A DNA stretch of 64,000 nt from Mycolicibacterium hippocampi (lineage in GTDB: Bacteria; Actinomycetota; Actinomycetes; Mycobacteriales; Mycobacteriaceae): positions 3,100,001-3,164,000 of the forward strand of contig NZ_BLLB01000002.1 of NCBI RefSeq assembly GCF_010723735.1. The letters are read 5' to 3'. Each line of letters begins with the position of its first letter. Within the stretch, counting starts at the first letter, position 1. The notes below the pieces were generated by a model, which was given only the letters and a program-made list of their open reading frames with translations, was not told the DNA's origin and did no database searches. The translations under genes were made by a program, and so were the position numbers. Below, piece after piece: positions 27,202-37,146 of the stretch.

Positions 27202-27214
27202 ACAGATATTCTGT
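27202..27214. promoter_or_regulatory. 13-bp palindrome in the divergent cargo promoter
   Basis: ACAGATATTCTGT is perfectly symmetric around its central base and lies 31 bases before the ATPase start. It sits between the divergent wHTH and ATPase genes and is a good operator candidate for the wHTH protein. Confidence 0.4.
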
Positions 27215-27245
27215 TATTGTTGGCGAACATAAAGGGGATGCTGTT

Positions 27246-28448
27246 ATGTCTGAACTGCCGGGGAAGAACCCTTACAGGCCTGGTGCGGCAACCGCACCAC
27301 TGCACCTCGCTGGACGTGATCACCAAATCAACAGATTCAAGAAAATCCTCGGCGGCGCTCCCGAACTTCCAGCCAATCTCCGTCTCACGGGGCTGCGGGG
27401 TGTCGGCAAGTCGGTGCTACTGAAGGAGTTGGAAACCACCGCGCAGGGCCAGAACTGGGCGGTGGCTCGACGACAGCTGGAGCCTCGGCACAACACTGAA
27501 AGTGAGTTGCGCGATCTAATCGTGGCGGTTGCGTCCGCAACCGAACGGAAGATGTCGCGAACTCGGGCCTTGCGCGCCAAAGTGACCGACGCATGGACCG
27601 CGAGCAGGGGGCTTCTGAATGTGACGGTTGAGGACGTCACTTTCAGCCTCGCTGGCGCAAGCAGTGCCGAAACCGAGCTCGCACAGGTTCTATTCAAGAC
27701 AGTTGAAGCCGCCGTGAAGACAGGTCATGAAGGTTTCGCCCTACTGTTGGATGAGGCTCAAGTAGTCAGAGATGACAAAGACCGCGACGGCGAACATCCA
27801 CTTTCGATGCTCGTAGCGACCGTCAACGTCATTCAAGAGGCCGGGTTGCCGATCTCGTTGGTGCTCTGCGGCCTGCCTACGCTGCGAGCGAACCTTCAGC
27901 GGGCACGGACCTACTCAGAACGAATGTTCAAAGGTGAACATATCGGGGCTCTCGATGGTAATCCCGGACCCGCTCGCGATGCGTTCGTGGTGCCATTGGA
28001 CGGCACCGTAATCTCGGCAGATGAGGCACTTATCTCGCGGGTGCTCGAAGAAGTCGAGGGATATCCGTTCTTTATCCAGCTATGGGGTGCGGAGTTATGG
28101 GAGGCGGCGGCCGCCGCCAGAACCAACCGGTTCACCACTGACATGCTCGCCGCCATTGAGGATGGAATCTATGAGCGCTTAGACGAGGAGTTCTATGTGG
28201 GTAGGGTTGAGACCCTAACCCCAGCCGAGCAGGACTTGCTCATGCAATCCGCGAGATGCTCGTACCCGCCATTAAAAACCTCAGATCTTCGGGGCATTAG
28301 CTCGAAGAGTGACGCAAACATCAATGTTCTGATGGGCCGTCTGACTGAACAGGGCGTGCTTTATCGAATTCAGAAGGGGCAGTACGAGTACACCGCGCCG
28401 AAGTTCGCGGAGTACCTGCGGAGACGCGTCGACGCACTGGGCAAGTAG
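27246..28448 (+). CDS. AAA/STAND-type ATPase with C-terminal winged helix
   Basis: 400 residues from ATG 27246, preceded by GGGG. Walker A is GLRGVGKS (Lys55), Walker B is ALLLDEAQ (Asp169, Glu170), and the overall pattern is like ORC/Cdc6-type or archaeal-type STAND ATPases. The C-terminal 80 residues form a winged helix (LTEQGVLYRIQKGQYEYTAP). Such ATPases often act as switches that sense infection and license an effector. It stands divergent to the wHTH plus large-protein operon, so the three genes may form one system. Confidence 0.7.
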   Translation: MSELPGKNPYRPGAATAPLHLAGRDHQINRFKKILGGAPELPANLRLTGLRGVGKSVLLKELETTAQGQNWAVARRQLEPRHNTESELRDLIVAVASATERKMSRTRALRAKVTDAWTASRGLLNVTVEDVTFSLAGASSAETELAQVLFKTVEAAVKTGHEGFALLLDEAQVVRDDKDRDGEHPLSMLVATVNVIQEAGLPISLVLCGLPTLRANLQRARTYSERMFKGEHIGALDGNPGPARDAFVVPLDGTVISADEALISRVLEEVEGYPFFIQLWGAELWEAAAAARTNRFTTDMLAAIEDGIYERLDEEFYVGRVETLTPAEQDLLMQSARCSYPPLKTSDLRGISSKSDANINVLMGRLTEQGVLYRIQKGQYEYTAPKFAEYLRRRVDALGK

Positions 28449-28743
28449 GCCAACCGGCAACGGCGGGAACACCGTGGCTGAGCAGCATTTCCAAGGCCGT
28501 CCCCGTTGTTTCTCGGGTCGTGGATCTGGTGACGGCGGCACATGCACCGGCGGCAAGTGGCAAGTCCCTGCTCGATGGGTGTTCGCTGACGCGATCGATC
28601 CCTGAGGCGGTTGTGGCACGCCCATGGTGCCGAAACAGGGCGATGCAAGTGCGCCCGGACCAGTCGTGAGGCCCTTGCTTATTGGGTGCGGAAGGTGCGG
28701 AAGGACACGTGGTGGGTGTCCTCGAGCCCGTACCCTCTGCACG

Positions 28744-29097
28744 ATGGGGGAACGATCTCGCTGGAGGAAAGCCGCGCTGATCGCGGCGCCTTTCTTGGTC
28801 GTCGGGGCGTGCGTAGCGGCGTTCATACCGCGCGCCGATCCTGACCCGATTGTCGAGGACGGCACCTACGAGGTTGGATGCTTCGGCTGCGAGGTGTCTG
28901 CCGGCACATGGGAGACAGTTGGCGAGCACCGCTCCAATGGGATGTGTCTCTGGATCAAGCGCAGCAGCCCGCAGGTGTCGCGGAGTAACGAGCTCGACCG
29001 CGGCCAGGTGGAGCCCGGACGGCGGGCGACGGTGGAGTTGAGGAGCGGCGAATGGTTCACGACGATGGGGTGCCGACCGTGGGAGCGGGTCTCGTAG
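28744..29097 (+). CDS. small membrane-anchored or secreted protein
   Basis: 117 residues from ATG 28744. A positively charged N-terminus and hydrophobic segment (AALIAAPFLVVGACVAAF) form a signal anchor or lipoprotein-like signal. The exterior domain has four cysteines (CFGCE, MCLW, MGCR) and a beta-rich character. In similar secreted proteins the cysteines pair. Role in the element unknown. Confidence 0.5.
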   Translation: MGERSRWRKAALIAAPFLVVGACVAAFIPRADPDPIVEDGTYEVGCFGCEVSAGTWETVGEHRSNGMCLWIKRSSPQVSRSNELDRGQVEPGRRATVELRSGEWFTTMGCRPWERVS

Positions 29098-29336
29098 CGG
29101 GACGAGAACGGGCCCCCGACCACCCCGTGAGGGCGGCCGGGGCGGATGGGGCATGGCCGGTGGACATCAGGTGAGGCGCGGCCCTAGCGGCCCTAGGCGG
29201 GCTTGCGGTACCTGGAGCATTCTTCGTTCCAGCAGAACGGCCCCTCGCGGGTGAGCTCCCGGCCCCGTGGGCTGATCTGCGATTGAAAACTGTGTCAGTT
29301 CCGGTCGAAAAGTGAGCAGGTAGTTCCGGTTGAAAA

Positions 29337-31405
<2,069 letters not shown>

Positions 31406-31579
31406 ACCTGCTCACTTTTCGACCGGAGCAGGCTGCTCAGGATTCGACCGGAGCCGACAAACTGATCGGCTCTTTGCACGCGCTGCAAATGTCGCCGGTC
31501 TCGTAGTACTTCTCTCCCAGGCTCATGGGTTGACGCTATAGAGGGAGATCGACGACTGTCGTCGATCTCGGCGAGTTGG

Positions 31580-31620
31580 GCTCGGCCCGCTACCCGAGGG
31601 GACTGGGTGACGGGCCGAGC
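31580..31620 (-). terminator. GC-rich hairpin downstream of the leftward satellite genes
   Basis: Arms 31580–31595 and 31605–31620 match at 14 of 16 positions around a 9-nt loop. It lies 35 bases after the stop of the gene at 31656–31874. The arms share the GCTCGGCCCG word with the hairpin at 691–727. Confidence 0.55.
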
Positions 31621-31655
31621 GGAGCAAAGGGTCCCATTTCAAATGCGAGCCCTGA

Positions 31656-31874
31656 TTACGTCGAGGCCAACTCGCCAGGAGGAGGACTCGGGCGCACCAA
31701 TTTCAGTACCGGCGCCAGTGGGCGGTCCTGAAGCATGCCCGCCGCATATCGGCCGAGAACGCCGACGACCGCCGCGACAAGGGGTTCGGGCCACGTCTCG
31801 ACGGGGTAGGCGTCGAGCTGGTCCGCGAGGACGCTGCGTAGCCGCCAGAGTTCCGCTTCATCTGCGGTGCTCAT
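31656..31874 (-). CDS. small phage-like protein
   Basis: 72 residues from ATG 31874, which overlaps the stop of the upstream gene. Helical, acidic at the start (STADEAELWRLRSVLADQLD), with Pro-rich C-terminus. It closes the short leftward operon at the right end of the satellite. Confidence 0.5.
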   Translation of the reverse strand: MSTADEAELWRLRSVLADQLDAYPVETWPEPLVAAVVGVLGRYAAGMLQDRPLAPVLKLVRPSPPPGELAST

Positions 31875-32767
31875 CGGGCCACCCGCATGATTCGGTCGAG
31901 GTGTTCGCGTAGCGCGGTGACGTCGGCCGCGGTCATCTGGTCGACGGCACTGGACACCTCGAGTAGCTGGGTGAGCAGTTGGGTTCGGTTCTCTTTGAGT
32001 AGCCAGTCGTGGCGCACTCGCAGGCAGTTGATGCACCACCCGTCTTCGGTCCACCACAAGCCGGTCTCGACGTCGAGGTTCTCATGTTGGGTTTGCTCCG
32101 GGTCGGTCATCTGCGTGGGCGCCACGCCCTCGCTCGGAGTCGCGCCTGGGCGAGGTGAGTCGGGCAGCGGGACCATCTCGCCGCACATCGCCGGGAACTG
32201 CTTTTGGCCGGCTGCGCGTGCTTGGTCCTCGGCCGACTTCCACCACTTGTGAGTCACGAAGGGGTTGCGCGGGAACTGCGCGAAGTACTCTTCGCGGAGC
32301 CGCTCGCGGTCTGGCGGATACTGGCCGTTCCATTGGCCGCCGAGGGCGTAACGCTGGTATTCCTCGGCAAAGTCGCGCAGGTAATCCTCTTCGTGCTCTA
32401 TGAGCGCGTGTCGGGTTCTGGTGCCGCAGTGCGAGCACTTGAGCGTGCCGGTGTGGAACCAGCCTCGCGGGTCGGAGAACAAGCCGCCGCCCCTGTTCTC
32501 GTCAGTCGGACCGAGGGAATAGTTCTTGCTGACGGTGCGAAGTTGTCCGCACGTGCAGCAGAGAGCCTGTTGACGCGGAGTCTCCGGAAGTGGATGCACC
32601 ATCCGAATGCGCCGCGAGTGCGGATGGTCCAGCGCGTGCCCGCGGCCCCGGTGGCTTCGGCAGGGCTGGCCGGGGTCGGCGTGACAGAACGGGCAGCGGT
32701 GGTTGAGGGCGGGGTGAGGTTCGGTGGCTTGCGTTATTTGATTCCCCTCTGCGGTTGCGTCCTGCAC
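31871..32767 (-). CDS. phage-like zinc-finger protein at the right end of the satellite
   Basis: About 298 residues from GTG 32767; the open frame extends to 32839, but that part overlaps the putative integrase arm site. The N-terminus has CPFCHADPGQPCRSHRG with DHPHSRR, a zinc-binding module common in mycobacteriophage proteins. Further CxxC pairs follow (CCTCGQ, CSHCGT, CINCLR). The rest is helical and Glu/Gln-rich. Multiple zinc sites suggest nucleic-acid or protein binding; function unknown. Confidence 0.6.
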   Translation of the reverse strand: MQDATAEGNQITQATEPHPALNHRCPFCHADPGQPCRSHRGRGHALDHPHSRRIRMVHPLPETPRQQALCCTCGQLRTVSKNYSLGPTDENRGGGLFSDPRGWFHTGTLKCSHCGTRTRHALIEHEEDYLRDFAEEYQRYALGGQWNGQYPPDRERLREEYFAQFPRNPFVTHKWWKSAEDQARAAGQKQFPAMCGEMVPLPDSPRPGATPSEGVAPTQMTDPEQTQHENLDVETGLWWTEDGWCINCLRVRHDWLLKENRTQLLTQLLEVSSAVDQMTAADVTALREHLDRIMRVAR

Positions 32768-32776
32768 CGGGGCCTC

Positions 32777-32795
32777 TATTGCGCGTTTGTTGCGC
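32777..32795 (+). repeat. putative integrase arm-type site, right end
   Basis: TATTGCGCGTTTGTTGCGC differs at one of 19 positions from 16554–16572. It is 49 bases from the attR core, compared with 118 bases on the left. Confidence 0.5.
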
Positions 32796-32843
32796 AGAGA
32801 CGACGAAGGCCCGGTGAAAACCGGGCCTGACCTCGCCAAACAA

Positions 32844-32871
32844 TGGTGCGCGATACTGGGATTGAACCAGT
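32844..32871 (-). repeat. attR core within tRNA-Val
   Basis: Identical to 16409–16436. It covers the T-arm, 3' acceptor strand and CCA of the tRNA, so the integrated element restores a complete tRNA gene on this side. Confidence 0.92.
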
Positions 32872-32919
32872 GACCTCTTCCGTGTCAGGGAAGCGCTCTC
32901 CCGCTGAGCTAATCGCGCC
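32844..32919 (-). tRNA. tRNA-Val (GAC anticodon), attachment site of the satellite
   Basis: 76 nt including an encoded CCA. Acceptor GGCGCGA pairs with TCGCGC(C-A-C-C-A end), the D-arm has AGCTCAGCGGGAGAGC, the anticodon loop reads CTGACAC (GAC), and the T-arm GGTTCAATC. First of three tandem minus-strand tRNAs. Confidence 0.95.
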
Positions 32920-32932
32920 GGTACATACTCGG

Positions 32933-33003
32933 AGGTGGAGACGGGAATCGAACCCGTGTGCACGGCTTTGCAGGCCGTTGCCTCACCACTCGGCCACTCC
33001 ACC
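32933..33003 (-). tRNA. tRNA-Cys (GCA anticodon)
   Basis: 71 nt without CCA. Acceptor GGTGGAG pairs with CTCCACC, discriminator base is U (an identity element of tRNA-Cys), anticodon loop CTGCAAA gives GCA. The T-loop is GGTTCGATTC. Confidence 0.95.
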
Positions 33004-33029
33004 GCTGGGTTGATGCCACTGCACCTTCG

Positions 33030-33102
33030 AGCGGATGACGGGATTCGAACCCGCGACCCTCACCTTGGCAAGGTGATGCGCTACCAACTGCGCTACATCC
33101 GC
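33030..33102 (-). tRNA. tRNA-Gly (GCC anticodon)
   Basis: 73 nt without CCA. Acceptor GCGGATG pairs with CATCCGC, anticodon loop TTGCCAA gives GCC, T-loop GGTTCGAATC. Start of the Gly–Cys–Val tRNA cluster read leftwards. Confidence 0.95.
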
Positions 33103-33196
33103 GCGCCACGGGCGAGATCGTCGCCCGTCGCGAAGCAGAACGATAGTCCACCCGGTCAGGGGTACACAAATCCCTTGCTCTCCCGCGCGTTGGCGG

Positions 33197-33604
33197 TCAG
33201 AACAGCGTGTAGGCCTGCTGCGACAACGTGAATCCGTGGCCGTCGGAATTCGAGCACCGCATGCCCGACGGTTCGCTGTTGCAGCTCATGCCGCCCCCGG
33301 CCTGGAACTGGCCGTATTCCAGGGCAGGGCCACTGCCCAGCGCGGTGTCCCCGGCACAGACGAAACTGGCGGGGCCATAGGGGCCGAGGGAGATGCCCTG
33401 CCCGTAGTCGGTGAAGTCCGGGCAGTCGGCCGGGCGTGGAGGAGGCGACCAGTCCCGGGTGGCGATGTCACAGCGGAGCAGGTCCTCGGCCATGATGCAG
33501 CCGATGTTGCCGCTCGGGGAGGTGAACCCCACGACCTCGGCCGACGCGGCTGGGGCGCTGAACAATGCGGCTGCCGTCGCTGCGGCGAGCACCAGTGGTT
33601 TCAT
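33197..33604 (-). CDS. secreted DUF6636-like protein
   Basis: 135 residues from ATG 33604, chosen because it starts a signal peptide ending in ASA. The mature part has GFTSPSGNIGCIM, RCDI and ASFVCAGDT with six cysteines, the pattern of mycobacterial DUF6636 exported proteins. Function unknown. Confidence 0.75.
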   Translation of the reverse strand: MKPLVLAAATAAALFSAPAASAEVVGFTSPSGNIGCIMAEDLLRCDIATRDWSPPPRPADCPDFTDYGQGISLGPYGPASFVCAGDTALGSGPALEYGQFQAGGGMSCNSEPSGMRCSNSDGHGFTLSQQAYTLF

Positions 33605-33795
33605 CGGTCGTTGCTCCTGCCAGAAGGACTGAGTCCGAATTGAGTTGCGACGCTTGCCGTAGTGCGCCCGCTTCTCGGACACTACCGGTGAAATGCCTGA
33701 TAGGCGCGGTGTTGCCGGAGATTGCCACCCGACGGATTCCGGGTTCGAGGGCACTGCGTGTTAGTCTTCTGCCTCGTTCGATTCGTTCGAGTTCC

Positions 33796-33870
33796 GGTCT
33801 CGTAGCTCAGTGGGAGAGCGTCCGCCTCACACGCGGAAGGTCGCTGGTTCGATACCAGCCGGGACCACCA
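33796..33870 (+). tRNA. tRNA-Val (CAC anticodon)
   Basis: 75 nt including CCA. Acceptor GGTCTCG pairs with CGGGACC (one G-U pair), anticodon loop CTCACAC gives CAC, T-loop GGTTCGATAC. It stands alone on the plus strand and would be a second, distinct valine tRNA; it shows no element insertion. Confidence 0.95.
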
Positions 33871-33916
33871 CCGGTCGCCGCAGCCCGATGGTCGATTTCT
33901 GTCGGCGAACCGTAAT

Positions 33917-35467
33917 TCACCGCCCAGCCCCGAACGGCTCGAGTAGCTGATCGACGGGGGCGTGGTCATCGGTCAGAACCTGCGTCGATCCGATCCAGTC
34001 GTGCATCTCGACACCGGCGACCGTCGTCCACCCGATGGCCTGCGCGTCGAGCGCGTCCATGATGGCCTGCAGGTCGATTGCTCGGTCGGCGGCTACCACC
34101 ACGAAGTTGCCGCCGCGCGCCGAAGTCGGGTCCGCGCTCAGATCGGCGGGTTCGCCCAGCACCGCGACATGGTCGAATACCTCTGTCGCAGTAGCAACTT
34201 CGGCGCGGACGAACCCCAGTTCGGCGTGATCGATCAGGTTGGCCACGTAAAGACCGCGGTGGGTGAGCACCCGCCGTACCTCGGTCAACGCCTCCATCGT
34301 GGTCAGATGCCAGGGCACACTGACGCCACCGAACGCGTCGCCGACGATCAGGTCTCGGCTGCCGGAATCGAGTCGCTCGAGGCCGCGTCGGCCGTCTTCG
34401 ACGCGGATGTTGATCCCGGTGCCCGCCAAGTCGCCGAATTCGTCGCGGTCGAGCCTGACCACTCCGCCGTCGATCTCCGAGACCAGGCTGTGGGTTCCGG
34501 GCCGGACACTGGCGAGGTAGCGAGGAAAGGTGAGTCCGCCGCCGCCGATGTGGTACGCCGCGAGCGGTCCCCGATCCGGGAATGTCGCCTCGACCGCCGC
34601 GGCGATGGCGCGGACGTAGTCGAACTCCAAGACGGTGGGATCGGCGGTGTCGACGTAGGAGTGGCGTAGCCCGTCGAGCATCAGGATGCGTCCGCTGTCC
34701 CGGTCCGGGTCGGCGACGACCTGGGCGCAGTGGTACTTGGTTTCGGCGTCGCAGCCCCCCGGTGCGACGGTGCTGGCGAGCGCGCCGATCAGCAACGCAA
34801 CGACCAACGCGGCGGCTCGGGACCGGACCCACCCCTTCGTCCGCCACTCGACTGCGGCGGCACCGGTCACCAGCAGGACTCCCAGGCCCACCAGGATGGC
34901 GCTGACCGGCAGGCGCGAGATCAACACGAATCCGGTGATCACGGTGCCGGCGATGGCGCCCACCGTGCCCACTCCCGACAGCTTGCCGACAACCGTCCCG
35001 GTCTCGGCGAGGTTGGACAGCCGGATTTTTGTCACCACCGGCGTGACCGCCGAAAGCAAGGCGCCCGGCGCCAGAATGGCCAGGGAGGCAACCAGGATGA
35101 GCAGCGGCGGTGCCCACTCTGCCGCCATCCGCACCAGCGCCGGGCTGAGCGCCACGACGACCCCCGAGACACCCAGTGCCGGCGCGATGAGCCGGCGCGG
35201 ATCGACACTGTCGGCGAACCGTCCGCCGGCCCATGAACCGAGGGCGATCGCGGCCAGCGCGATGCCGATCACCAGGGTGCTCGTCTCGAGCGTGAGGCCG
35301 AGGTAAGGAGCCAGCAGTCGCAGCGCGGCGATCTCGACGACCAGCACCGCCGCCGACGACGCGAACACCAGCACCGCCGCGGTACGGGGCCCCATGATGA
35401 TCACCGGGGCCGCAGCGGGCGGTGCCGGGACCTGCTCCTCGAAAGGCGACGGCGGCGGTTCTGTCAC
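33917..35467 (-). CDS. membrane-embedded spermidine-synthase-like protein
   Basis: 516 residues from GTG 35467. The first about 240 residues contain six to seven hydrophobic helices (for example AAVLVFASSAAVLVVEIAAL). The C-terminal half is a Rossmann methyltransferase/spermidine-synthase fold with YHIGGGGLTFPRYL and VSEIDGG followed by VEDGRRGL. Such fused proteins are common in actinobacteria; polyamine synthesis by them is mostly untested. Flanked by the VOC protein on the same strand. Confidence 0.8.
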   Translation of the reverse strand: MTEPPPSPFEEQVPAPPAAAPVIIMGPRTAAVLVFASSAAVLVVEIAALRLLAPYLGLTLETSTLVIGIALAAIALGSWAGGRFADSVDPRRLIAPALGVSGVVVALSPALVRMAAEWAPPLLILVASLAILAPGALLSAVTPVVTKIRLSNLAETGTVVGKLSGVGTVGAIAGTVITGFVLISRLPVSAILVGLGVLLVTGAAAVEWRTKGWVRSRAAALVVALLIGALASTVAPGGCDAETKYHCAQVVADPDRDSGRILMLDGLRHSYVDTADPTVLEFDYVRAIAAAVEATFPDRGPLAAYHIGGGGLTFPRYLASVRPGTHSLVSEIDGGVVRLDRDEFGDLAGTGINIRVEDGRRGLERLDSGSRDLIVGDAFGGVSVPWHLTTMEALTEVRRVLTHRGLYVANLIDHAELGFVRAEVATATEVFDHVAVLGEPADLSADPTSARGGNFVVVAADRAIDLQAIMDALDAQAIGWTTVAGVEMHDWIGSTQVLTDDHAPVDQLLEPFGAGR

Positions 35468-35522
35468 GTGCTCAATCCTGCCAAGGGGACCGCGGCGCCT
35501 CGACAGGTGGCAGCTGGAACGC

Positions 35523-35894
35523 TCAGCTGTCCGGGACGTTGAACACCAGGCAGAACGTGTGTCCGGCGGGGTCGCGGAACACCCGGAAGTCTTCCTCGCC
35601 CTCGGCGCCGGCCACCCGGGTCGCACCCAGCGCAAGCACGTCGCGTTCGGCCTGATCGACGTCGTCGACCTCGATGTCGAGATGAAACTGTTGAGAGCCG
35701 CGCGGGTCCGGGAACGTCGGCGGCTCGTGGTCGGGTGAGAGCTGAAACGCCAGTCGGTGACCGGCCGGATCGTCGAGCGTCACCCAGGTTTCGTCCTCGG
35801 CGGTCACGCTGCCGCCTATCACCTCGACCCAGAACTCGGCGAGCCCCCTGGGGTCGGTGCAGTCGACGACAACGGTGCGCAACGTTCCGATCAT
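35523..35894 (-). CDS. VOC/glyoxalase-fold protein
   Basis: 123 residues from ATG 35894. Two beta-alpha-beta-beta-beta modules: TVVVDCTDPRGLAEFWVEVI and QQFHLDIEVDDVDQAERDVL, ending FRVFRDPAGHTFCLVF. Metal-binding positions of the superfamily (His72 and the His/Glu region of the C-terminal strand) look kept. Members include glyoxalase and antibiotic-binding proteins; the substrate is not predictable. Confidence 0.8.
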   Translation of the reverse strand: MIGTLRTVVVDCTDPRGLAEFWVEVIGGSVTAEDETWVTLDDPAGHRLAFQLSPDHEPPTFPDPRGSQQFHLDIEVDDVDQAERDVLALGATRVAGAEGEEDFRVFRDPAGHTFCLVFNVPDS

Positions 35895-36059
35895 GACCTC
35901 CACATTGCCGGGAATGCGGACCGCGAAACAGCCCTCGGCGCGCGCAAGCTCCTGCTCTCCGGTGCCTCCCGAACCCGAACCGCAATTAGCATGGGCCGGT
36001 CGTCGGCAGCAGAACCGGCTGGGCTGCGAGACCTTGGTCTGCCGAGATGAGGAGGGCCC

Positions 36060-37133
36060 ATGACCGGAACGTCGAACAGGCGCGAGTTCCTGCGCGGCGG
36101 TCTGATCGCACTGGCCGGCTTGGGCGCGGTGGCGTGCGCGGATCGGTTGCCTGCCCGATCGGCAGGGCGGGAGCCGCAGTTCACCGAGTACTACCGGGTG
36201 TTCACGGATGTCGAGTACGCCACCCCGGTCGGACGGGCCCACCTGCTGGATGTGTACGTGCCGTTGGAGGCCGCATCTGCGGTGCCCGTGGTGATCTTCC
36301 AGATGGGATCGGCCTTCGAGAACGACGACGTCAAAGGAACCGCCGTCCCCGACGACGCTGACGGCATCGCGGACACCCGGGCGAGAGGCATGATCGACGC
36401 ACCGCAGCTGGCGGTCGAGTGGGCGCCGCAGGGATACGCGGTCGTCGGCTTGAACGTGCGCAGCAGTAGCCAGGCGAATTTCCCCGCGCAGGTGCACGAC
36501 GTCAAGGCGGCGATCAGATTTCTGCGGGCCCACGCCGCCGAATTCGGCCTGGACCCCGACCGCTTCGCCACAATGGGCAACAGCAGCGGGGGATGGGTGG
36601 CGACGATGGCTGCACTGACCTCGGGGGTCGCCGAACTCGAGGGTGACCTCGGTTATCCGGAGCAGTCGAGCGCGGTCAGCGCGGTGATCGATCTGTTCGG
36701 CCCGACCGACTTTCTCCAGATGGACGCCCACCGAACGCCCGACGGGCAGGTCCACGACGCCGCGGATTCGCCTGAGTCTGTGTTGATGGGCTTCCCCATT
36801 CAGTCCGATCCGCTCGCGGTCGAGAAGGCCAACCCCGCAACCTATGTGCGCGTCGACAGCCCGCCGGCGTTCATCACCCACGGCGCCGCGGACCCGTTGG
36901 TGCCCGCCAATCAGTCCGAGATCCTGTTCGAGGCCTACGCCGGTGCCGGGGCGACCGCGACCTTGGTGCAGCTGCCCGGGGTCGGGCACACCGATGCCCA
37001 TCTGTTCGACCGGGACTACTCACCGGGCCGGGTGGTCCAGCACACCACCGGCGGCATCACGACCAGTGGCACCGAACCCGCTCCGACTTTCGACGCGCTG
37101 CGCGACTTCCTGGCCACGCACCTCGGCAGCTGA
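36060..37133 (+). CDS. exported alpha/beta-hydrolase (esterase/BD-FAE-like)
   Basis: 357 residues. Twin-arginine start SNRREFLRGG and a lipobox at AVAC (Cys26 region) predict an exported lipoprotein. The hydrolase fold follows with nucleophile Ser in GNSSGG (about residue 178), an Asp in ADPLVP, and His in GVGHTDAH. Likely an esterase or lipase acting at the cell envelope. Confidence 0.83.
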   Translation: MTGTSNRREFLRGGLIALAGLGAVACADRLPARSAGREPQFTEYYRVFTDVEYATPVGRAHLLDVYVPLEAASAVPVVIFQMGSAFENDDVKGTAVPDDADGIADTRARGMIDAPQLAVEWAPQGYAVVGLNVRSSSQANFPAQVHDVKAAIRFLRAHAAEFGLDPDRFATMGNSSGGWVATMAALTSGVAELEGDLGYPEQSSAVSAVIDLFGPTDFLQMDAHRTPDGQVHDAADSPESVLMGFPIQSDPLAVEKANPATYVRVDSPPAFITHGAADPLVPANQSEILFEAYAGAGATATLVQLPGVGHTDAHLFDRDYSPGRVVQHTTGGITTSGTEPAPTFDALRDFLATHLGS

Positions 37134-37146
37134 CCGAGCGCCGCCG

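Noticed and set aside
28449..28743. possible HNH endonuclease remnant on the minus strand
   Set aside because: Some Cys and His codons occur, but no frame shows the C-x2-C ... H-N-H order; I regard this 295-base gap as without a supported gene.
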